A DNA stretch of 44,335 nucleotides, taken from contig JAKQPS010000195.1 in assembly GCA_029564595.1 (NCBI GenBank), positions 1 through 44,335 on the forward strand, written 5' to 3'. Positions 9,007 to 19,301 of the stretch are shown here, piece by piece. The DNA is from a bacterium. Lineage in GTDB: Bacteria; UBP15; UBA6099. The notes under the pieces were generated by a model. That model saw only the letters and a list, made by a program, of their open reading frames with translations, was not told where the DNA came from and ran no database searches. The position numbers and the translations under genes were made by a program. Positions within the stretch are counted from its first letter, which is position 1. Every line of letters starts with the position of its first letter.

Positions 9007-11115
9007 ATGATGATAAAAGCAAAATTGCTCGTTGTCATGTTAATCGCGGCGGCGGCGGCTGGGGCGATGGCGGGAGAAGAACCGGGGAGTTTGACGCAGA
9101 GGCATCCTTGGCTTGCGGACGCTTCTTCTCTGGGGCAGTCATTCGATTACGAGGCCGGGATTCCGCCGAAGACCCGCCGGGGGGCGCTGGGCGTCGGCAA
9201 CGGGCTGGCGTTCGCTCTCATCGGGCTGGACATGCCGCAGAACGCCACATCGAACATGATCGGGCCGGACTACGAGACGGGCGAAAAGTGGTTCGGTCCG
9301 GTGTCCCACTCGCTGGAGGCGGGGGGTGTCCCGCTTGCGCCACGCTCAAGCCGCCTGTACCGCGTCCGGAGGACTAACGTGTCGGTGGTCGAGGAGGATT
9401 TCGGCGGGCTTGTGTTGCGGACGGTCGTGTTCGCGCCGACGGGCATCCCGGCGATAGTTAGGCTTGCGGAGATTGAAAACGTCGGCAAGGAAACGGCGCA
9501 GGACGTCGCTCTGACTGTCCGCGCGAGCGCGGGGGGCGGCGATTCGCGCGCTGAAGGAGCCGCGTTGCGGTTCGTCTACGACGGCAAGGCGATGACGGTC
9601 TCGTTTGCGGACGGCGCGGGCGAGGCGGCGGCAGGGGCGCTGCGCAGGGTCATCGGCGACATCCCGCCCGGCGGCAGGGGGGTGGCGACGACCGTCGCGG
9701 CTTTCTCGCTGGAGGGCGCGCCGGCTCCTTCTGTCACGGACGACCCCGAACTGCTTCTTGAGCGGGTTCGAGAGGAATGGGCCGCATGGCTTGAAGGCTC
9801 TATGTCCGTGAAGTCCTCGGACGCCCGGCTGGCGGATTTCTTCGAGAACACTCTGGTAATGCTTAAAACGCAACAGTCCGCCGCCAACGGGGCGGTGGCG
9901 GTGATGTCGAGGTACTCCGGGGCTTGGTGCAGGGACGCCTACAGCCCGATAAGGCTCTTTCTGCTGGCGGGCAAGTTCGAGGAGGCGCGCGCCGCCGCCT
10001 CTTTCTACGACAGGGCATCCCGGCTCGTCGGCTTCAGAAACAGGTATCCGGCAAACCTCGACCTGTCTGCGGCCCCGGACGAATTCGACTGGGATTCCAT
10101 CCGGCCTCAACAGGGCGACGACCCGAACATATTGATTCTGCACATATACAACGTGTGGCGCGCCGGAGCGGCGGACGACGATTACATCCGCGGCCACTAC
10201 GGGTTCATGCGCCGCAACCTGACTTCTCAATTCGACGCGGAATGCCGTCTGCCCTTCCACGGTGACGAGACGTATCAGGTATACGTGATGATGCAGACAG
10301 GCGCGCCGATGAGCGATTTTTACTCTGTGGACACGAATTTCTGGCATGTCGCGGCGGCGGAAGCGATGTCTGAGATAGCGGCCGCGCTCGGCCTCGAAGA
10401 GGACGCGCGAACGTTCGCCGCCCGCGCCGCCGCCTGCCGCGCCCTCACGGACGCGCACTACTGGAACGACTCCGAAGGATACTACGTCCCGTTCGTGAAA
10501 AAGGACTCGCTCTCGCCCGCTGATTCTCCTTTCGGCGACATAAACTTCAATGCGCTGTGGATGGGATACGGCGCGCCGTCCGACGAGAAGCTGCGGCGCA
10601 ACGCGCTCGCGACGGCAAAAAAACTAATGAACAAAACAGGCGGCGTGAAAACAAGCTCCCGCGTGTCCACTTTCACAGGCATGCTGCCCGGCTACCTGCT
10701 TTACAACCTCAAAGCGCTTGGGCTGACGCCGCAGGCGGACCTCGCCTTCGACAGCCTCTTCAACGGCTCCATGAGCAAGACCGGAGAGTTCGCCGAAGCC
10801 TACGGAGCAAACAACAGATGGATGGATTACACGACGCATCCGAACGTGCTCCGCCCGTGGGAGACGGCCATCAACGCGGAAGCCGTGTTGTATTATTTGA
10901 CCGGGTTCAGATACGACCATCGCTCCAAACGGGCGGCGCTGTCTCCCAGCCTGCCTCCGGGAGTCGGATTCGTCGCAGTCGAGAACCTTCGCGCCGGGCA
11001 AAACCGGTTGTCAGTTTACATAACCGCGAAAGACGACGGACAACTGGAAGTTGAAGCGCGCGCCACCGGCGAGCCGGGTTTCACAGTCGAAATGACTCCC
11101 ACGAACCAAGATTAA
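9007..11115 (+). CDS. Secreted six-hairpin (alpha/alpha barrel) glycosidase-like protein
   Basis: A 702-residue exported protein. The signal peptide is ~1-22 (hydrophobic Ala run, AMAGEE cleavage). An N-terminal beta-rich domain (~30-260) precedes a helical barrel domain (~270-660), the layout of GH15/63/65-type and amylo-alpha-1,6-glucosidase-like enzymes. Supporting phrases are SGAWCRDAYSPIRLFLLAG (~304-322), YRYDH-like FRYDHRS near the end, and a Trp-rich NNRWMDYTTHPNVLRPWE stretch. Catalytic acids cannot be assigned with confidence. It probably cleaves an alpha-linked glycan outside the cytoplasm. It appears monocistronic, followed by repeat B. Confidence 0.65.
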   Translation: MMIKAKLLVVMLIAAAAAGAMAGEEPGSLTQRHPWLADASSLGQSFDYEAGIPPKTRRGALGVGNGLAFALIGLDMPQNATSNMIGPDYETGEKWFGPVSHSLEAGGVPLAPRSSRLYRVRRTNVSVVEEDFGGLVLRTVVFAPTGIPAIVRLAEIENVGKETAQDVALTVRASAGGGDSRAEGAALRFVYDGKAMTVSFADGAGEAAAGALRRVIGDIPPGGRGVATTVAAFSLEGAPAPSVTDDPELLLERVREEWAAWLEGSMSVKSSDARLADFFENTLVMLKTQQSAANGAVAVMSRYSGAWCRDAYSPIRLFLLAGKFEEARAAASFYDRASRLVGFRNRYPANLDLSAAPDEFDWDSIRPQQGDDPNILILHIYNVWRAGAADDDYIRGHYGFMRRNLTSQFDAECRLPFHGDETYQVYVMMQTGAPMSDFYSVDTNFWHVAAAEAMSEIAAALGLEEDARTFAARAAACRALTDAHYWNDSEGYYVPFVKKDSLSPADSPFGDINFNALWMGYGAPSDEKLRRNALATAKKLMNKTGGVKTSSRVSTFTGMLPGYLLYNLKALGLTPQADLAFDSLFNGSMSKTGEFAEAYGANNRWMDYTTHPNVLRPWETAINAEAVLYYLTGFRYDHRSKRAALSPSLPPGVGFVAVENLRAGQNRLSVYITAKDDGQLEVEARATGEPGFTVEMTPTNQD

Positions 11116-11148
11116 GCCGCCGCGCGCGACGCTCCGCGCAAATTTATC

Positions 11149-11309
11149 GCGCATTTTTCATCAATGCGGGATGAAATCGAAGAATGCGACGAGATAAGAG
11201 CCAAATCGAGCGAGAACGAGAGAGCATGCTTTTTGTGTGTGCCCGAGTTCAAGTCGATTATTCAACGACGCAGATCGCCCTTTATTCGATTTCCCGTGAT
11301 TTTCAAATG
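11149..11309 (+). repeat. MITE-like interspersed repeat, copy B (diverged)
   Basis: Same family and orientation as copy A, more diverged. Its apical stem reads GCATGC/GTGTGC, which still pairs (with G-U) although it differs from the other copies. Fills most of the 11116-11367 gap. Confidence 0.7.
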
Positions 11310-11354
11310 TTTCCCTTGACTAATAATCTTCTTTTCTTCAATCCACATATACGT

Positions 11355-11360
11355 TAAAAT
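11355..11360 (+). promoter_or_regulatory. -10 box seven bases before the AI-2E-type gene start
   Basis: TAAAAT precedes ATG 11368 by seven bases with no ribosome site between, suggesting a leaderless transcript. Confidence 0.4.
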
Positions 11361-11367
11361 CATCCTC

Positions 11368-12480
11368 ATGGAAACCAATAAGCAGGAACTATTCGCGGCG
11401 AAGTTGAGAACGGTGTTGTTGTGGGCGCTGGCTACTGGCGCGCTGTTCGTTTTTGTGTTCAAGGTAAGAACCGTAATCGGATATTTCGCGACAGCCGGAA
11501 TTTTAGCTTATTTGCTGCATCCCGCTGTCATGTGGCTGAGCAAAAGGAAAATCCCCCTGTGGGCGGCGGCGTTAGGGTCTTTTGCGGTTTTGGCGGGCAT
11601 ATCCGCGTTGATTGTCGCGCTTGCGGCTCCGCCTATTATCAACCAATTCAATGAGCTTGGAGAGAAGCTTCCAGAATACATTGAGTCTGCCGGGCCTGCT
11701 TTCGAACGGGTGAAAACCGCTGTGGAAGCCGCCGACCTGCCGTTCGACATGGAAGCGGTCGCAAAAGATGCGGCAGAGAGCGCCAAAAACAAGGCCGCTG
11801 AGACCGCAGCGCAAATTTTTAAAAGCGTTTCGGGGTTCTTAGGCGCAATGGCGGCTCTTGTCATCGTTCCCATTCTCCTTTTCTATTTTCTCGCCGACGG
11901 CCCGCGCCTTTGGAAAAGCGTTGTCTCTTACATACCTCCGGCTTCCCGCCCAGAATTTGAATCCGTGATGTCTCGCATTAACATAGCCATAGGCGGCTTC
12001 ATCCGGAGCCAGTTGAAGCTTTGCCTCATCATGGGAATAATGACAACCGTCACGATGATGATACCGTTCCCAAAATATGCGCTGATTTTTGGACTTATTG
12101 CGGGAATCACCGAGTTCATTCCTTATGTAGGGCCTATTTTGGCCCTGCTTGCGCCTTTGGCCATCGCGTGTTTTTCACCTTTGTGGAAACTAATTTACGT
12201 GCTTGTGGCTTTCCTTGTTCTGCAATTCCTTGAAGGCAATGTTATCGCTCCAAAAGTTATTGGCAAAGATGTCGGTTTGCACCCGGCGGTAATAATTTTC
12301 GTGTTGATGTGCGGCGGCCAGATCGCCGGACTCGCCGGTATGATAGCAGCCATCCCCGCCGCTGTTATCCTCAATGTCCTGTGGCAGTATTTCTATGTTG
12401 AGAAGTATCTGTCCATTGCGGAAGGCAAGGAAATGTCCAGTTCTGAGCAGGTTGTCAAACAGGCCGGAAATGACAAGTAA
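11368..12480 (+). CDS. AI-2E family (PerM/YdiK-type) membrane transporter
   Basis: A 370-residue inner-membrane protein. Hydrophobic segments cluster at ~13-90 (three helices), ~150-175, ~205-330 (several helices). A soluble amphipathic stretch (~95-145) sits between the first and second groups, the usual layout of this family. Family-typical motifs are VIVPILLFYFLADG, ITEFIPYVGPILALL and EGNVIAPKVIGKDVGLHP. Members have been linked to autoinducer-2 or Na+/H+ transport, but most substrates are unknown. The length matches the family (~350). The gene is alone, between repeat B and a minus-strand cheW. Confidence 0.88.
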   Translation: METNKQELFAAKLRTVLLWALATGALFVFVFKVRTVIGYFATAGILAYLLHPAVMWLSKRKIPLWAAALGSFAVLAGISALIVALAAPPIINQFNELGEKLPEYIESAGPAFERVKTAVEAADLPFDMEAVAKDAAESAKNKAAETAAQIFKSVSGFLGAMAALVIVPILLFYFLADGPRLWKSVVSYIPPASRPEFESVMSRINIAIGGFIRSQLKLCLIMGIMTTVTMMIPFPKYALIFGLIAGITEFIPYVGPILALLAPLAIACFSPLWKLIYVLVAFLVLQFLEGNVIAPKVIGKDVGLHPAVIIFVLMCGGQIAGLAGMIAAIPAAVILNVLWQYFYVEKYLSIAEGKEMSSSEQVVKQAGNDK

Positions 12481-12641
12481 AAACATCATATCAAGAAATC
12501 AGGGACATGTCGGTTATTATAAATATGCTTTATTTTATTATGTTTATCTTTCATTTTAACCAGTGAAAAACGATGATTTGACCAAGCTGAAAAATCTTTG
12601 ATACGAAAGCATCGAAAATATGGTCGCGAAGCGCAATAGCG

Positions 12642-13121
12642 TTACGTTAGCGATTTGAGGTCTTCTGCTTCGACTTCAGAGAAAATCTTGTCCGCATCCA
12701 AAATGATGATCAGGCTGTCATGCTTCCTCGCCACTCCGCGAATGAATTTGTTGTCCATTCCCGCCTTGCCGATGCGCGGGACTCCGCCTATGTTTTCAGG
12801 CTCTATCTGAAAGACCTCTTTTACGGAATCCACTATCATTCCGACGATCAAGCCGTTGTCGAGTTCGACGAGTATGATGCGTGTTTCCTTGGTGTGTTCT
12901 TTCTGGGGCATGCCGAATCTTTTTCGGAGGTCCACAACAGGAATAATAACGCCCCTGAGATTGAAAACGCCTTCAAGAAAATCCGGCATTCCGGGAATCG
13001 TTGTCGTTTCCTTAACGCGTTCCACGCTGTTGACTCTCATCACATCGACAGCAAAGAGTTCTCGGTCGATTGTGAAGCTGACGAACTGGTGATTATTAGT
13101 AGATTTTTTTAATTTTTCCAT
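12642..13121 (-). CDS. cheW: CheW-like chemotaxis coupling protein
   Basis: A 159-residue single CheW domain. It would dock methyl-accepting receptors to the CheA kinase. Family signatures are FTIDRELFAVDVMRV near the N-terminus, VFNLRGVIIPVVDLRKRFG in the middle, MIVDSVKEV, and RGVARKHDSLIIILDADKIF at the end. The start at 13121 fits the family length; the frame stays open upstream to 13220, but those extra residues are not CheW-like. GGAGG lies about 13 bases before the ATG. It is co-directional with the fibronectin protein and flagellin upstream; no cheA or receptor is in the window. Confidence 0.9.
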   Translation of the reverse strand: MEKLKKSTNNHQFVSFTIDRELFAVDVMRVNSVERVKETTTIPGMPDFLEGVFNLRGVIIPVVDLRKRFGMPQKEHTKETRIILVELDNGLIVGMIVDSVKEVFQIEPENIGGVPRIGKAGMDNKFIRGVARKHDSLIIILDADKIFSEVEAEDLKSLT

Positions 13122-13273
13122 TAGAGGAAAAATGACCTCCGGCAGAAGTGTGCGGAGCGCGGCGTTGAGCGCTCGCGTTGTGATGTGCGGACGTGTGTTA
13201 AAAAAACGCCGGTACCACATCTTTATTTTTGTTCACGCCGCAGACTCAGCGGCGATTGCTTTCCTTGCAAGTC

Positions 13274-16200
13274 TTACGGCGCGCACTGGGCTGGATTCGC
13301 CTCGGCGTTCATCAAGTAGTAGGTTTTTAGAACGAAAAAGTCCTTGATGTCCACTATGCAGTCGCCGTTGAAGTCGGCGGTCGCTGTGAAACCCGTCTGG
13401 CCGCATTCCAGCCCATAGTTCTCTTTGATGGCGCGGAAATCGTGCATATTCACAATGCCGTCGCAATTAGAATCCGCTATGGTAGGCCCGCCGGGGCCTA
13501 TCGGTTGCAGCGCTGGAGAAAGCAGCGTGAATCCGCTCGACGCCAGAGTCAGGTTCGACTTAAGTTCGAGATATGCCACTCCCCCGGAGAACGGCGTGGT
13601 GTGCGGGTAGCCCGTTCCTTCTTCAACCACCAATCTTACTTTGAACAGATCAGACGGAGAAGCTGATTCATACACTATTGTAAACGAGCCGTCAGACGAT
13701 GTGTAGCCTGTGGCGACCACTGTGTCGGCGGGAACGCTCACCAGTTGTATTTCCATACAGGCGACTCCTACGAGCGCGTATCCGCTGGATGTCTGCTGCT
13801 CGACATCCCTCACCAGCAGAGAGCTTGTCACTCCTTTGGTTCCGTAAATGCCGACAGCCGGCGAGGAAGCTTCGCTCAACTGCCCTGCGCCGTCCGCCGC
13901 CTCCACGTAATATGTGTACTGCGTTCCCGGCGTCAGGCCGGAATCCGCGTAGAACGGGGCCGATATCAGAGATGTGTTGAGTTTCTCCGCTTCCTCTGCC
14001 ACGCAGTCGGCTGAGCGATAGATATTATATCCCGCGAGATCTCCCGCAATCAGAGAACCGTCCGAGTTGGTCGTCGGCGCCGTCCACGATATGGAGGCGG
14101 ACGTCCCGCTTCCCGTCATAATCACCGAAAGGCCCGTCGGCGGCGAAGGCGGGAAATCCGGCACGACGCCGGGCGTTCCCGCCGCCTCGTTGGAGTATTC
14201 GCTGACGTTCGGCGGGTCGGAACTGTCGATGGATTCGAGCACATAGTAATACGAGGTCCCGTTCGTCACGTTGGTGTCGAGATATTCAAGCGTGTTCGGC
14301 GGAATGATTTCGGCCGTCAGTTTGCCGTACATCGAGCCTGAAATGAAGCTGCGGTACAGATAATAGCCTTGCAGGTCCGTCAGCGGAGTGTAGTCCTCGT
14401 TGAAGAGAGGTTTCGTCCATCTGACAAGGACTTGGCCATCTCCCGAAACCGTGTTCACGCTCTCCGGGGGCAGCGGAATCGCGTCGTCCGCGTTTCTAGG
14501 CGTTGCCGATACCTGTGACGACGGAACGCTCTGGTTGCCGGCGCTGTCCACTGCGACGACCGCATAGTAATAAGGTGTTCCCTCAATAAGTTGATATGAA
14601 TCCACATATGAAGTGGCGGAAGGCGGAATCAGCCCGTTTATCACTCCGTCCACCTGATTCGGCGTGGTGTCGTAAATGCCTGAGAACGTGCCGCGAACGA
14701 CATTGTAGCCCGCGAGGTCGGTAAGCGGCGCTCCGCTCGAACTTGTCGTCGGGGCCGTCCATGTTATCGTCACATATTCGTTTCCCGGCGTCGGGGATGC
14801 ATCGCCCGCAATCGCCGAAATCCCCGTCGGCTCCTCAGGCGGCCACAAGTCTTGGAACCGGATATGTTTCTTCACTGAGTTCGTGTCTTCGTTAAGGTTG
14901 GACGAACTGTCCCTTGCCCGGACGATGAAATACACATATTCGTTATGCCGCAACCCGGTCACTATATGGCTTGTCGTTCCTGTCACCGTATAGTGCGGGG
15001 CGGACATGTTGAATCCGTTCGTTGTCGACGCCTGATAGATATTGTAGTAAACCGGGGCGGAGCGGTCGGAGGCCGCGGTCCATTCCAGCTTCACCGCTCC
15101 GTTTTCGTCGTAAATCGACAACTTGCTGATACCCGCGAAAGCCGGAGCCGTCTGGTCTGTGGGGGTGGCGGAGAATTCGAGCGCCGCCGTGCTTGTCTCA
15201 TTCGCGTACACGCTGGAGTCCATAGCAGTGACGACGACATACACCGGTTCGTCGTCGTCCAGCCCGGTCAGGTGATATGCGGTCGTTGCGGCTGCCTGCC
15301 GATCCGGCGGCGCGTTAAAATTCTGTCCTCCGGGGGTGTCGGACAGATACACGTTGTAGTACACCGGAGTCGAGCGATCCGTCGCCGCCGACCATGACAG
15401 CACAAGTTCTCCTCCCGCTGTTGAATCTACCGCGCTCTGCAGCCCCGTCCACGTCGGCGGCGTCTGGTCGGTCGGCATCGCCGACAGCGTTGCCGTGTTG
15501 GTTTCGATGTTCGATCTACCGTCTTTGGCTCGAACTCCGAAGTAATACGTCGTCCCGTTCGTCAGCGATGTCACATTGTATGCCAGCGCCTGCGTCGAAG
15601 CGTGTAGCGACGACGCGTTGAACAAAACCGTTGGCGCAGAATTGGTCGATTTGTAGATGTTATAAACGATGGGCGTTGTCGGGTCCGTCGCGGCGTTCCA
15701 TTCCAGCCTGACTTCTCCGCCCTCTGTCGTGTCTTCCGCCGTTTGTAATCCGGCGAAGGCTGGCGGCGCGAAGTCGTTAGGAACCGCTCCTTTTACGACA
15801 TTGTTGGTTTCCGTGTTTCCGAACGCGTCTCTCGCGCGGATTATAAAATAAGTGTAAATCCCGTTCGTCAGGCCTGACACGGTGGCGGTCGCGCCGGTGG
15901 CCGTCTGCTTCACCCCGCCCGCGATTATTGTCGCCGGAGTTGAACTTGAACTGTAATAAATCAGGTAGTCTACAGGCGGCGAGTTGTCCGTCGCCGGGGT
16001 CCATGTTAGATTTATCGCTCCGTATGTCTGCGCGTCGGCGGCCGTTTTCGCGCCGTCGAACAAAGGCGCGGATGTGTCAACCGGCGTCGCCGTCCTGACA
16101 ACAGTGTTGCCGTCCGCGTTGCCGTTGTTGTCTCTGGCCCGCACCGAGAATGAGTGGATGACTCCGTTGGTCAGGCCCGTCATGGTGTATGGACGCGTGG

Positions 16201-19200
16201 AAACGATTACGGTCGGCGTCGAGTAGTTTATCGGGTCGCCTCCCGTCGAGTAGTAGATGAGATATTTTATCGGCGTCGACTGGTCGGTCGCGGGTGTCCA
16301 ATCAAGTTGAACCGCCCCTCCGGCTCCCGTGTTCGCCGCGCTTGTCAATCCAGCAAACACCGGCGGCGTCGAATCCGTCGGCGTCGCGGAACGCTCTTCC
16401 GTATTGACGCTCGACACCCCGCCCGAATCCACTGCCCTGACCACCACATAATAAAGCGTCCCGTTCACCAGTCCGGTGATGGACGCGCTTAATGCCTGCG
16501 TAGTCGTTTTCGGCGTTGTGAAGTTCTGGCCTCCGGATGTCGTCGCCACGTAAACGTTGTAAGTTATGGGAACCGACGGATCGGCAGCAGCCGACCACGA
16601 TGCCGTCAGCGTCCCGCCAGTTCCTGCGTCCACCAAGTCCTCAATCCCCGCGAACACCGGCGCAACTCCGTCGTTCGGCTTGGCCGATTTGTTCACAGTA
16701 TTCTTTTCTTCCCTCTTGCCGGGGTCCATCGCCCGCACGACGAAGTAATACGTCGTTCCGTTCGTCAGTCCGGTCACGACCACTCCCGTCGCGTTCTCGG
16801 TCGTGTATGCGGGCGTGGCGAACACCGTCACTGTCTGGGTGGCCATGTAGATGTTGTATGTTATCGGAGCCGAATCGTCCGTCGCCGCAGTCCATGACAG
16901 TTGAATCTCTCCGCCGCTTCCGGTTGCCGCTGCCGACGCAAGCCCGGTGAACACAGGGTTAGCGCCGTCCGTCGGCACGCACTTCGTGTAGCCTCCGATG
17001 CTCGCGTTCGGAAATACCGCCGCCTCGGAGCCGCCGTAGTTGCCGGCTGCGTCCATCGCCTTGGCCACGAAGAAATACTCCTGCCCCATTGTCAGCCCTT
17101 CGACGTCGTGCCTCGTCACGTCCTCGCCCTGCGTATATGGCGGAGACACGAAGTCGAAGTGTTCCTCGCCGTATTCCGTCGCGGTGAAAACCTCGTATGT
17201 TATCGGGAACGAGTTGTCCAGCGCAGCTTGCCAGCCCACCTGTATCGTGTCGCCTTCCCCCTTGTCGAGACAGAAGTTCACCCCTTCGAACACAGGCGGT
17301 ATCGCGTCTGTGGGCGTCACCGTGAACTCCACAGTGTTGGTTTCCCTGTTCCCCTCTTTGTCCTCCGCTCGCACGGCGAAGGTATAGGCCACATTGTTGG
17401 TCAGTCCGGAAATTACCGCCTCTTCGGCGGTCGTCACGAAAGTTTGCGGATTGTTATAGTCGAGGATGGCTCCGCCTTGGTTGTAAAAAATGTAATACTT
17501 TATGGGTTGCGAATTGTCCGTCGCCGCAGTCCAAGTCAGTTGAACCGAAGCCCCGCTTTCCATGTCGGCGGCGGCTCCGAGTCCGGCGAACGTCGGCGCC
17601 ACCGCGTCCGTCGGCGTGACGCTCAGTTCGACGGTGTTTCCATCGTTAAGCCCGCCTTTGTCCCTCGCCCTCACCGCAAAATAATACACGGTGTTGTTCT
17701 GCATGCCGGTCACTGTGTATGTGGTGACTCCCGACACAGAGAATGTCGGGTGCGACCAGTTGTACGCGCCGGACGCCCCGGCGGCGAATATATCGTATGT
17801 TATCGGGTGCGGCGGGCTGGTGTTGTCCGTCGCCGCCGCCCACGTCAGCGTCGCTTCCCCGCCCTGCCCCGTGTCGACCGCCGTTGAGATGCCCGCGAAG
17901 ACCGGGGCCTCCCCGTCGGTGAGCGTCACCGTCACATAGTTTGTGTTCTCATCCTCGTTGGCGAGCGGAGACGCGTCCGCCGCTCGCACAATGAAGTATA
18001 TCGTCTCCCCGTACAGCAGCGCGGGATCCGTTATCTCCACCGAACCGGAGTCCGTGGTGGTTGCGAAAGGCGTTCCTAAATCGAACTCTTCCGGCTCCAG
18101 CGCGGCATAAATGTTATATGTTATCGGCGGATTCGCGTCTGTCGCCGCTTCCCATTCGAGAATCACCCCGGGGTCCGGCGCGTTCTCCGCGTCCGTGGCC
18201 GCCGTCACTCCGCCGAACAACGGCGGATACGTGTCAGTGTCCGCTATGAACGTCAGCGAGTCGTCGTCATTGTATTGCAATAAATACGGGCCTTCGTCCT
18301 CCGGCCCCGGCACGATCGACACAAGCCCCTTCGGCCCGAACGTCTCAAACGTCAGCGGCGTCCCGGCTATCTCTTGATACTGGGGGTTTACAGCGTACAG
18401 CTTTTTCTGCGTTGTCGACACGATGTAAAGGTTCTTCGTCTGCGGATGATACGCGATGTCGGTTATGTTTGAAATGCCCGAAGGGCTGATCACCTGAATC
18501 GCCTCGTTCGAATTTCCGTCTATGACTGTCGCCACGCCCGCAGGATGCATCACGTATATCAGGTTGTCCTCTTCGTTCACCACTATCTTGTCCGGCGACG
18601 AAAAAACCTGAATCCGCACTATGAAGTTGTTCGTCGTTCCGTTGTATATGTAAACTTCGCCCCGGATGTTGTCGGACACATATATCTTGCCGGTAGTCTC
18701 GTTTACGGCCACCCCTCGAGGCGAGGTCAACTCGTTTCCCATCAGCGTCGCGACGGTTGCGTAGGTGTCCGCGTTCATCACCGTCACCAGTTGGGAGCCG
18801 GGCCGCGCCACGTACACCCTCTTGGCCGCCGTGTTCACCGCGATTCCTCTCGGAGACCCGCCCATCGATATCGGAGCTTCCATCAGCCCGGAATTTATGT
18901 CATATATGTAAAGCTTCAGATCGTTCAGCCCCGTAATGAACGCCTTTGGGGAAACCGGGTCGTTATACACCGCCACTTCCCACGGGTACGAGCCGGAGCC
19001 GGTGTCGATGTAATCGACCGAGGGCGGGTCGAACTCCATTCGCACAAGCCTGCTGCTTGCCGGGAGCGTCAAGAAAGCCTGTCCCAACGCGCCGTCGTCA
19101 TACATCGCCCCGTCGTTTACCGTCCCGGTCAAAGAGCCGGCCGATCCCACTTCTGTCACTTCGGCGATCGCGGGAGCCGCGCAGACCAATAGCGCGGCTA

Positions 19201-19258
19201 TGCCGCTGATGACGGCCGCCCGAATTCGTCTTCCTGTTTTTAGGTTGCGGAAAATCAA
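13274..19258 (-). CDS. Giant secreted fibronectin-type-III/dockerin surface protein
   Basis: About 1,994 residues. A signal peptide with an Arg/Lys-rich start and the core VISGIAALLVCAAPAIA ends near residue 32. Residues ~50-335 form a YVTN/NHL-like propeller (VYVARPGSQLVTVMNADTYA, IYVSDNIRGEVYIYNG). Eleven fibronectin-like repeats of ~100 residues follow (~341-1467), each with a PP/AP-F-G opening, W-AATD and Y-VRA-D. Three more of a second type (AGYNVYRS style) run to ~1806. Then come a carboxypeptidase-regulatory-like domain and a dockerin-type pair of Ca loops (DSNCDGIVNMHDF, DFNGDCIVDIKDF). It likely forms an extracellular adhesin or scaffold. The frame is open to a TTG at 19318, but that lies inside repeat C; TTG 19258 has AAAGGA eight bases before it. 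Confidence 0.82.
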   Translation of the reverse strand: MIFRNLKTGRRIRAAVISGIAALLVCAAPAIAEVTEVGSAGSLTGTVNDGAMYDDGALGQAFLTLPASSRLVRMEFDPPSVDYIDTGSGSYPWEVAVYNDPVSPKAFITGLNDLKLYIYDINSGLMEAPISMGGSPRGIAVNTAAKRVYVARPGSQLVTVMNADTYATVATLMGNELTSPRGVAVNETTGKIYVSDNIRGEVYIYNGTTNNFIVRIQVFSSPDKIVVNEEDNLIYVMHPAGVATVIDGNSNEAIQVISPSGISNITDIAYHPQTKNLYIVSTTQKKLYAVNPQYQEIAGTPLTFETFGPKGLVSIVPGPEDEGPYLLQYNDDDSLTFIADTDTYPPLFGGVTAATDAENAPDPGVILEWEAATDANPPITYNIYAALEPEEFDLGTPFATTTDSGSVEITDPALLYGETIYFIVRAADASPLANEDENTNYVTVTLTDGEAPVFAGISTAVDTGQGGEATLTWAAATDNTSPPHPITYDIFAAGASGAYNWSHPTFSVSGVTTYTVTGMQNNTVYYFAVRARDKGGLNDGNTVELSVTPTDAVAPTFAGLGAAADMESGASVQLTWTAATDNSQPIKYYIFYNQGGAILDYNNPQTFVTTAEEAVISGLTNNVAYTFAVRAEDKEGNRETNTVEFTVTPTDAIPPVFEGVNFCLDKGEGDTIQVGWQAALDNSFPITYEVFTATEYGEEHFDFVSPPYTQGEDVTRHDVEGLTMGQEYFFVAKAMDAAGNYGGSEAAVFPNASIGGYTKCVPTDGANPVFTGLASAAATGSGGEIQLSWTAATDDSAPITYNIYMATQTVTVFATPAYTTENATGVVVTGLTNGTTYYFVVRAMDPGKREEKNTVNKSAKPNDGVAPVFAGIEDLVDAGTGGTLTASWSAAADPSVPITYNVYVATTSGGQNFTTPKTTTQALSASITGLVNGTLYYVVVRAVDSGGVSSVNTEERSATPTDSTPPVFAGLTSAANTGAGGAVQLDWTPATDQSTPIKYLIYYSTGGDPINYSTPTVIVSTRPYTMTGLTNGVIHSFSVRARDNNGNADGNTVVRTATPVDTSAPLFDGAKTAADAQTYGAINLTWTPATDNSPPVDYLIYYSSSSTPATIIAGGVKQTATGATATVSGLTNGIYTYFIIRARDAFGNTETNNVVKGAVPNDFAPPAFAGLQTAEDTTEGGEVRLEWNAATDPTTPIVYNIYKSTNSAPTVLFNASSLHASTQALAYNVTSLTNGTTYYFGVRAKDGRSNIETNTATLSAMPTDQTPPTWTGLQSAVDSTAGGELVLSWSAATDRSTPVYYNVYLSDTPGGQNFNAPPDRQAAATTAYHLTGLDDDEPVYVVVTAMDSSVYANETSTAALEFSATPTDQTAPAFAGISKLSIYDENGAVKLEWTAASDRSAPVYYNIYQASTTNGFNMSAPHYTVTGTTSHIVTGLRHNEYVYFIVRARDSSSNLNEDTNSVKKHIRFQDLWPPEEPTGISAIAGDASPTPGNEYVTITWTAPTTSSSGAPLTDLAGYNVVRGTFSGIYDTTPNQVDGVINGLIPPSATSYVDSYQLIEGTPYYYAVVAVDSAGNQSVPSSQVSATPRNADDAIPLPPESVNTVSGDGQVLVRWTKPLFNEDYTPLTDLQGYYLYRSFISGSMYGKLTAEIIPPNTLEYLDTNVTNGTSYYYVLESIDSSDPPNVSEYSNEAAGTPGVVPDFPPSPPTGLSVIMTGSGTSASISWTAPTTNSDGSLIAGDLAGYNIYRSADCVAEEAEKLNTSLISAPFYADSGLTPGTQYTYYVEAADGAGQLSEASSPAVGIYGTKGVTSSLLVRDVEQQTSSGYALVGVACMEIQLVSVPADTVVATGYTSSDGSFTIVYESASPSDLFKVRLVVEEGTGYPHTTPFSGGVAYLELKSNLTLASSGFTLLSPALQPIGPGGPTIADSNCDGIVNMHDFRAIKENYGLECGQTGFTATADFNGDCIVDIKDFFVLKTYYLMNAEANPAQCAP

Positions 19259-19301
19259 GTCCTTTTTCCTTTCGCGCGCGGCGAGTCCGCCGGCGGCTTC
19301 A

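Noticed and set aside
16901-17887. 328-codon plus-strand frame opposite the fibronectin gene
   Set aside because: An antisense shadow of the repetitive fibronectin coding strand; Arg/His-rich and without motifs.
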